Positions 59,194 through 64,000 of a stretch of 64,000 bases of DNA are shown piece by piece. A model generated the notes under the pieces. The model did no database searches. It was not told where the DNA came from and saw nothing but the letters and a program-made list of their open reading frames with translations. The stretch lies in the NCBI GenBank assembly GCA_963748405.1, contig CAVVIT010000011.1, positions 434,001 through 498,000 on the forward strand, in the 5' to 3' direction. The number at the start of each line of letters is the position of its first letter. Position 1 is the stretch's first letter. The position numbers and the translations under genes are program-made. Source of the DNA: Fen-1273 sp963748405. Lineage in GTDB: Bacteria; Bacteroidota; Ignavibacteria; UBA10030; UBA6906.

Positions 59194-61890
59194 GTGTCGA
59201 AAATGCGATTTCGTCTTCCCACCATCGCCTCAGTCTTCATCATCGCAACCGTCGGGTACGCAGGAACCGGACGGCCCGAATCGACCTCCCGCATCCCGGT
59301 TTCTCCTGACAGCGCCGCGGTCGATTCCGGACAGATCACCGCCGCCCGGCCTCCCGTGTCAGCTGGCGGGTCGAATGTCGTTCGCACGATTGATCAGGAT
59401 TTCTTCACGAATCTGCCGGTGCGTGGAATCGATCCCGCGATACTCCTGCAGCCCGGCGTGATGGCTGAGGCAACGAACGTGTTCGGAGAACCTCTCGTCT
59501 CCGTGCGCGGGGGGCGGGAGGGAGAAATCGAATACCGGCTGGAAGGCGTCCCGCTGAATGATCTCGTGTGGGGAGGCCGGGGTATAGCCGTCACCGCTGA
59601 AGCAGTCGAACAGCTCCGTGTCCAGGCGGGAGGACCTGCCGCCGGGTTTGGAGGGGGTGGGTCGGGGCTGGTCGGGATCCGTCTCAGGACGGGGCGTGAA
59701 GACAGGTGGGGAGGCTCAATTCTCGCCGAGACCGACAGGTACACCGGGATGAACAGCAAGTCGCTCGGCGGATACTCATACGGGTATTCTGATTGGACGG
59801 GAACGGCGGGCGGCCCGGTCCCCGGTCTCGGAAATCTCCTCCGGCTTTTCGGGAGCGTGCAGAACACGTTCTATCGCGACCCGGCGGTAAGCGTCAGATC
59901 GGGATACAATTTCAGCGGTGCGAACGCTGTGGTGACGGATCCCGTGATCACGCCGCAGCATGCCGCGGCCCGGCCGGACACGTTGAATATCGTCTCCCCG
60001 GACGGGAACGCCCCGGGCGGAAGCGACAATCGCTGGGTGATGACCGGCACGGCCCTCGTCGACCTTTCCCCGTTTCGGCTGCGGTTGGCAGGCTCATATG
60101 CATATGAGAGGAGTCAGACCCCGGCCGGCCTGGCCACTCTGCTTGACCAGAGCCGCCTCCCGCTCGCCGTCACGAAGGATGGATTTGTCAGCGCGAAGTT
60201 TTCACACCAGGTTTCTCCCTCGTTCGGGTATGAAGCGGGGTTCAGCTACGCGGCGAATTCCTCCGTGACGGAAGACCCCCGCCTGTTGGACGACCTCTTT
60301 GCGTACGGCGATCCTTCAGCCAACGCGGCGCTCGGGTACACCCTGCGCTCCGTGGGCGGGCAGTCGCTCAACTGGCCGGCGTATCTTCTCTGGAATGATT
60401 CGTTCTCCATAGTTCAGCCGGGGACGGAAATTGCAGGCTACGAAAAGACAAGTCAGGAATCGTTCGGCGGGCGGGGAGCACTGACCTTCTCGACCGGCTC
60501 CCACGAGTTCACTCTCGGAGGAGAATTCACGAGCTATACGACAAGAGACTTTGCTCCTTACAACGTCATGCAGTTCTGGAATACAAGGAACGCGTACCCT
60601 GCTCCGGACTCACTCGCGCGCGCACTTGCCCAGATCCTAACCGGGTCCGGCTGGGGGTACGATGTGTACGGGAGAGAAATCAACAGCGACGACGTCCGGG
60701 GAGGAGCGCTCTACTCGCTGGGGCCGAAGAGGCCTTCGGCCTGGGACGGATTTGTGCAGGACAGGATTGAGCTTCCAGGGATCGCCATTGCACTCGGAGT
60801 CCGGTATGACCATATCGATCCGGGGAGCAAAACGGTCGCGGATCCCGCTCATCTTCAATTCTCGCAGGACAACCTCCTGCTCGCATCGCAGCTGCGAAGC
60901 GCGGAGACCTACTCCCAGATCAGCCCACGGATCGGCGTGTCTCTCCCCTTGAGCGGGGATCTGAATCTTCACGCTCAATTCGGAAGGTTCATGCAGCCGT
61001 TGAGTGCAACCGGGGGGGACCTGAAGCCCCCGCGAACGACGCAGGTCGAGGTCGGGCTTTCAGGTCAGCTGTGTGATGTCCTCGGGTTCGACGTTACGGG
61101 GTTCTACAGGAACGTCACGAATCAGCTCTCGATGATCGCAATCCCGGAAGATGCGACAGGTTCGACCGGCGTGATCTCCCGGGGAGGCGGATCGGGGAAT
61201 GCGTATGTCGTCTTTCAGAACGGGGACGATGTGACGCCGAAAGGAGTCGAAATCGCGCTCAGCCTCAGGCGTACCCACCGGTTCGCCGCGCAGGTCAATT
61301 ATACGCTCCAGGATGTGAATACCACCTGGCTTGGCTCCCTCAACGGTGCTTCACCACTCTCGAGCTATATCGTGGCCCGCTACCTTGTCGGAGTCGATTA
61401 TAATTCGGTCCACCGCGGCAGCGTGCGCCTCGACTACCGTTACGGGAGGGACGAAGGAAGCGGTCTGCTTGACGGGCTCGGGGTGAGCCTCCTTCTGAGG
61501 TTCAACAGCGGACACAATATAACGACCCTGTTGCAGTCGGTCGGCGATCCGAGGTTTCGGATACCGACCGGCCCGGGAGTCGTGTCGACGACCCCCTGGT
61601 TCTCCCAGGTCGACGGACGGCTCGATAAAGCGATCTCCCTTGGTCCGGTAGGGCTGGATATCTACCTTTATGTCATCAATCTCCTTGGCACCGACAACGC
61701 CGTTAACATATTCCCGGGGAGCGGTGATCCGTCGAACGACGGCCTTTTCACGTCGGGCGGGGGGGGGCTGCTTGCATCGCAGTATGGTCCTCAGTTCGTC
61801 GCGTTCTGGAATGCGGCTGTTGAAGGGAAGAACTCCGGTAACTGGGGCCCGCCGAGACAGATCAGGTTCGGCCTCAGGCTTGACTATTGA
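59194..61890 (+). CDS. TonB-dependent outer-membrane receptor (first of a tandem pair)
   Basis: 898 residues from GTG 59194; ATG 59203 is an alternative. The signal is weak but present (MRFRLPTIASVFIIATVGYAGTG). The plug region reads VVRTIDQDFFTNLPVRGIDPAILLQPGV, VSVRGGREGEIEYRLEGVPLNDLVWGGRG and GGSGLVGIRLRTGREDRWGG. It is followed by a 22-strand-type barrel with many amphipathic strands and ends FGLRLDY, the C-terminal aromatic of outer-membrane barrels. There is no CarboxypepD-like N-terminal domain and no SusD gene follows. The second receptor is a close paralogue. A G9 tract at 61759-61767 codes Gly residues. Confidence 0.86.
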   Translation: MSKMRFRLPTIASVFIIATVGYAGTGRPESTSRIPVSPDSAAVDSGQITAARPPVSAGGSNVVRTIDQDFFTNLPVRGIDPAILLQPGVMAEATNVFGEPLVSVRGGREGEIEYRLEGVPLNDLVWGGRGIAVTAEAVEQLRVQAGGPAAGFGGGGSGLVGIRLRTGREDRWGGSILAETDRYTGMNSKSLGGYSYGYSDWTGTAGGPVPGLGNLLRLFGSVQNTFYRDPAVSVRSGYNFSGANAVVTDPVITPQHAAARPDTLNIVSPDGNAPGGSDNRWVMTGTALVDLSPFRLRLAGSYAYERSQTPAGLATLLDQSRLPLAVTKDGFVSAKFSHQVSPSFGYEAGFSYAANSSVTEDPRLLDDLFAYGDPSANAALGYTLRSVGGQSLNWPAYLLWNDSFSIVQPGTEIAGYEKTSQESFGGRGALTFSTGSHEFTLGGEFTSYTTRDFAPYNVMQFWNTRNAYPAPDSLARALAQILTGSGWGYDVYGREINSDDVRGGALYSLGPKRPSAWDGFVQDRIELPGIAIALGVRYDHIDPGSKTVADPAHLQFSQDNLLLASQLRSAETYSQISPRIGVSLPLSGDLNLHAQFGRFMQPLSATGGDLKPPRTTQVEVGLSGQLCDVLGFDVTGFYRNVTNQLSMIAIPEDATGSTGVISRGGGSGNAYVVFQNGDDVTPKGVEIALSLRRTHRFAAQVNYTLQDVNTTWLGSLNGASPLSSYIVARYLVGVDYNSVHRGSVRLDYRYGRDEGSGLLDGLGVSLLLRFNSGHNITTLLQSVGDPRFRIPTGPGVVSTTPWFSQVDGRLDKAISLGPVGLDIYLYVINLLGTDNAVNIFPGSGDPSNDGLFTSGGGGLLASQYGPQFVAFWNAAVEGKNSGNWGPPRQIRFGLRLDY

Positions 61891-61899
61891 GGGAGCGGC

Positions 61900-61920
61900 C
61901 GGAGGGGGAATTCCCTTCCG
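61900..61920 (+). terminator. Hairpin between the two receptor genes
   Basis: An 8-bp stem (CGGAGGGG with TCCCTTCCG, one G-T pair) around a 5-nt loop lies 9 nt after the first receptor's stop. No T run follows, so it may slow rather than end transcription, allowing lower expression of the second receptor. Confidence 0.35.
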
Positions 61921-61976
61921 TGTCGTGTTCGCGCTCTTCGGGGAAGCCACGCATGTTCATCGTGAGGAACGAATCC

Positions 61977-64000
61977 ATGCGTACGAAGATCCTCTCTGCC
62001 TCACTCGCACCGATCATTCTCCTCTGCCTGACAGGAGTCGCCGGGATCTCTGCCGGCCCCCTTCGGCGGGCAGGGGATCATCCCTTTCAGTCCGACTCGC
62101 TGATTACTCAGAAGTCAACACCCGCCGATTCCGCCGGCACTCCCGCCCGGCGGCCGCCGCATGCCGGGAATGTGGGAGTCGTCGTCAGGACAATTGATGG
62201 GGACTTCTTCATGAATATCCCCGCGCGGGGAGTCACAACCGCAATCCTCATGCAGCCCGGCGTTGTCGTTCAGGGGACCGACGACATCGGAATGCCCGCG
62301 ATCCATTTGCGGGGAGGGCGTGTCGATGAAACCGGGTACACGATCGAGGGGGTGGGGGTCACCGACGTGCTTTTCGGCGGCCGGGGTGTCGCGGTGACGG
62401 CGGAGGCGCTCGAGTACCTCAAGGTCATTCCCGGAGGCGCCGGCGCGGGAGAAGGAGGCGGGGCACCGGGAGTCATCGGTATGCAGCTCCGGACCGGAGG
62501 GAGGGACAGGTGGTCAGGGTGCCTGATTGCTGAGACCGATCGATTCACGGGAATGAACAACCGCGCGCTCGGCGGGTATTCGTACGGCTACTCGGACTGG
62601 ACGGGAACTGTCGGAGGTCCCGTTCCCGGTCTGGGAAACGCAGTCCGCCTTTTCGGAAGCGCGCAGAACACGTTTTATCGTGACCCGAACGCGAGTGTCC
62701 GCTCCGGATGGAACTTCACGGGGGCGAACGCCGTCGTGACTGACCCGCTGGTGAGCCAGTCCCATCCTACCATTCTGAAACCGGACACGCTCAATCTCTC
62801 GTTCCCCGGAGGGAACGCCCTTGGCGGTCAGGATAGCCGGTGGATCATCACCGGGACGGCATTGATTGACGCCGATCCTGTCCTGATCCGGCTGGCCGGG
62901 TCATACAGCTACGACAGGAGCAGAACGCCGACCGTCCTTCAGGATGTGTTCAACCAGAGCCGCCTTCCGCTCAACATCGAGAGAGACGGATTCTTCACGC
63001 TGAAGCTCTCCCACGCCCTGTCGCACTATGTCTCGTACGAAGCGAGATTCAATTATTACAGTAAGTCGTACGTGACGGAAGATCCCCAGCTCCAGGGGAA
63101 TCTCTTCGCGTACGGCGATCCCGCGGCAAATGCGGCGCTGGGGTATACGCTCGACACGGCCGGCGGACGGACGATGAACTGGCCCGCATACAGTCTCTGG
63201 GGGGGCGCGTTCAGGATCAACGAGCCGGGAACGCAGATCGCGGAATACGAGAAAGATGAACAGCAGTCGTTCGGTGGGAGCCTCGCCCTGGCGCTGCACC
63301 TGGGTGATCACGAGGTGAAGATCGGCGGAGAATTCTCTCAGTACACGATCCGCCGGTACGCCCCCTCTGACGTATTCGACTGGTGGAACCTCTCGAAGCA
63401 GTTTCCCGATCCCGCCGCGCTCGAGCTCGCGCTCGTGACCACGACCGGGAGCGATTCCTACGGGTATGACATATTCGGCAAGAAGATCGACGGAGATGTC
63501 ACACGGAGCGGCGGCCAGTTTTACTTCGGCCCCCGGCAGCCGCTCATCGGGGATGCGTATGTACAGGACGAGATACGGCTTCGGGATGTCACGATCGGTC
63601 TCGGGCTCAGACTTGATTACATCGATCCTGACAGCAAAGACGTGGATGATCCTGAGAATCTCTTTTATCAAAACGACCGGTTGCTGATCTCTTCCGTGAT
63701 GAAGAAGACCGAGACGACGAAGCAGGTGAGCCCACGGGTCGACGTGTCGTTCCCGCTCGACGACAGGAACATCATCCATGCCCACTACGGGAAGTACTTG
63801 AATCAGGGTGGATTCAGGGAGTCATACGCCGGCGCCGGACGGATATCATACCTGACCCGGTCGCTTGGTTTCAATACCGACACGTTTGGATGGGGGCTGA
63901 AACCGGAGAGAATCACGCAATACGAGGCAGGATTTTCCAGCCACTTGAACGACTACGCCTCGATTGATGTCACCGGGTTTTACAGGGAAACCAATGGTCT
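61977..64000 (+). CDS. TonB-dependent outer-membrane receptor (second of a tandem pair; cut by the window end)
   Basis: About 674 residues visible; no stop before the window end. A signal peptide (ILSASLAPIILLCLTGVAGISA) is followed by a Ser/Pro-rich linker. The plug matches the first receptor: VVVRTIDGDFFMNIPARGVTTAILMQPGVV, IHLRGGRVDETGYTIEGVGVTDVLFGGRGVAVTAEALEYLKV. The strands around GGYSYGYSDWTGTVGGPVPGLGN and FYRDPNASVRSGWNFTGANAVVTDP are nearly the same in both. GAGGAAC lies 10 nt before ATG 61977; ATG 61953 is an in-frame alternative. It comes from duplication, with later changes in the barrel loops. Confidence 0.86.
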   Translation, partial: MRTKILSASLAPIILLCLTGVAGISAGPLRRAGDHPFQSDSLITQKSTPADSAGTPARRPPHAGNVGVVVRTIDGDFFMNIPARGVTTAILMQPGVVVQGTDDIGMPAIHLRGGRVDETGYTIEGVGVTDVLFGGRGVAVTAEALEYLKVIPGGAGAGEGGGAPGVIGMQLRTGGRDRWSGCLIAETDRFTGMNNRALGGYSYGYSDWTGTVGGPVPGLGNAVRLFGSAQNTFYRDPNASVRSGWNFTGANAVVTDPLVSQSHPTILKPDTLNLSFPGGNALGGQDSRWIITGTALIDADPVLIRLAGSYSYDRSRTPTVLQDVFNQSRLPLNIERDGFFTLKLSHALSHYVSYEARFNYYSKSYVTEDPQLQGNLFAYGDPAANAALGYTLDTAGGRTMNWPAYSLWGGAFRINEPGTQIAEYEKDEQQSFGGSLALALHLGDHEVKIGGEFSQYTIRRYAPSDVFDWWNLSKQFPDPAALELALVTTTGSDSYGYDIFGKKIDGDVTRSGGQFYFGPRQPLIGDAYVQDEIRLRDVTIGLGLRLDYIDPDSKDVDDPENLFYQNDRLLISSVMKKTETTKQVSPRVDVSFPLDDRNIIHAHYGKYLNQGGFRESYAGAGRISYLTRSLGFNTDTFGWGLKPERITQYEAGFSSHLNDYASIDVTGFYRETNG

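Noticed and set aside
1..64000. CRISPR arrays, rRNA, tRNA, transposases, integrases and prophage genes
   Set aside because: I read all gaps and found no regular repeat spacing, no cloverleaf sequence and no recognisable mobile-element protein. tRNA detection by eye is not fully reliable.
59194..64000. SusC-type receptor label
   Set aside because: No CarboxypepD-like N-domain and no SusD partner were visible, so the general TonB-dependent receptor name is used.

Overview
The window is about 64 kb of GC-rich, densely coding DNA. It comes from a heterotrophic, glycan-degrading bacterium, probably of the Fibrobacterota-Chlorobiota-Bacteroidota group and most like the Ignavibacteria and relatives. 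The reasons are: a type IX secretion (T9SS) C-terminal sorting domain with the YPNPFNPS motif on a xylanase; OmpA and TonB-dependent receptor genes, which imply an outer membrane; a pilin-like protein beginning MGQQQLLL; a giant BNR/VPS10-type propeller protein; and a GxGYxYP protein. No phage, insertion sequence, CRISPR array, rRNA or tRNA was seen. No gap between genes exceeds 200 bp.

Layout. (1) 0-6 kb, + strand: a xylan/glucuronoxylan block with GH10 xylanase, GH43 xylosidase, a hexuronate (ExuT-type) transporter and mannonate dehydratase UxuA. (2) 6-13 kb: a cobalamin-binding-type radical SAM protein, an acetyltransferase, a Tat-exported aldo/keto reductase with a small membrane protein, a four-helix membrane protein, and a secreted GH2-like enzyme broken by a one-base shift in a G7 tract. 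(3) 13-26 kb: an acyl-CoA ligase, two secreted proteins (one GxGYxYP), a pilin-like protein, a BASS-type symporter, a DUF2914 protein, a GH18 enzyme, an OmpA protein, a uroporphyrinogen-decarboxylase-family enzyme, a GHMP kinase and a class V aminotransferase. (4) 25.7-29.5 kb, + strand: a DUF4468-like protein, a C1 peptidase, a sodium:solute symporter and its small membrane partner.

(5) 29.5-43.6 kb, - strand: the most striking region. Nine genes are packed with overlaps of 4-20 nt or gaps of at most 33 nt. An ABC sugar importer (lipoprotein plus two permeases; no ATPase in the window) sits among five large glycan-active proteins, including a heparinase II/III-like lyase and a six-hairpin glycosidase, and a nitrilase ends the unit. 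None of the five has a signal peptide. I infer that oligosaccharides, probably uronate-containing, are imported intact and broken down in the cytoplasm. This differs from the SusC/SusD logic usual in Bacteroidota.

(6) 43.7-51.6 kb: divergently, an AGE-family epimerase and a secreted TIM-barrel protein; then an orphan STAS protein, a secreted YdjC/ChbG-like deacetylase, a second secreted TIM-barrel-like enzyme and a small orphan. (7) 51.7-59 kb, + strand: a 1053-residue BNR/VPS10 protein, GH51 arabinofuranosidase, a small exported protein, a PhyH-family dioxygenase and a Gfo/Idh/MocA oxidoreductase. (8) 59.2-64 kb: two tandem paralogous TonB-dependent receptors, the second cut by the window end, with no SusD partner.

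Taken together the window is a plant or algal polysaccharide locus. Secreted xylanase, xylosidase, arabinofuranosidase, GH2 and GH18 enzymes act outside or in the periplasm. TonB, ExuT, SSS and ABC systems import products, and UxuA, AGE, GHMP, Gfo/Idh/MocA and PhyH enzymes process sugars and acids. All functional names rest on motif reading by eye, not on database searches.
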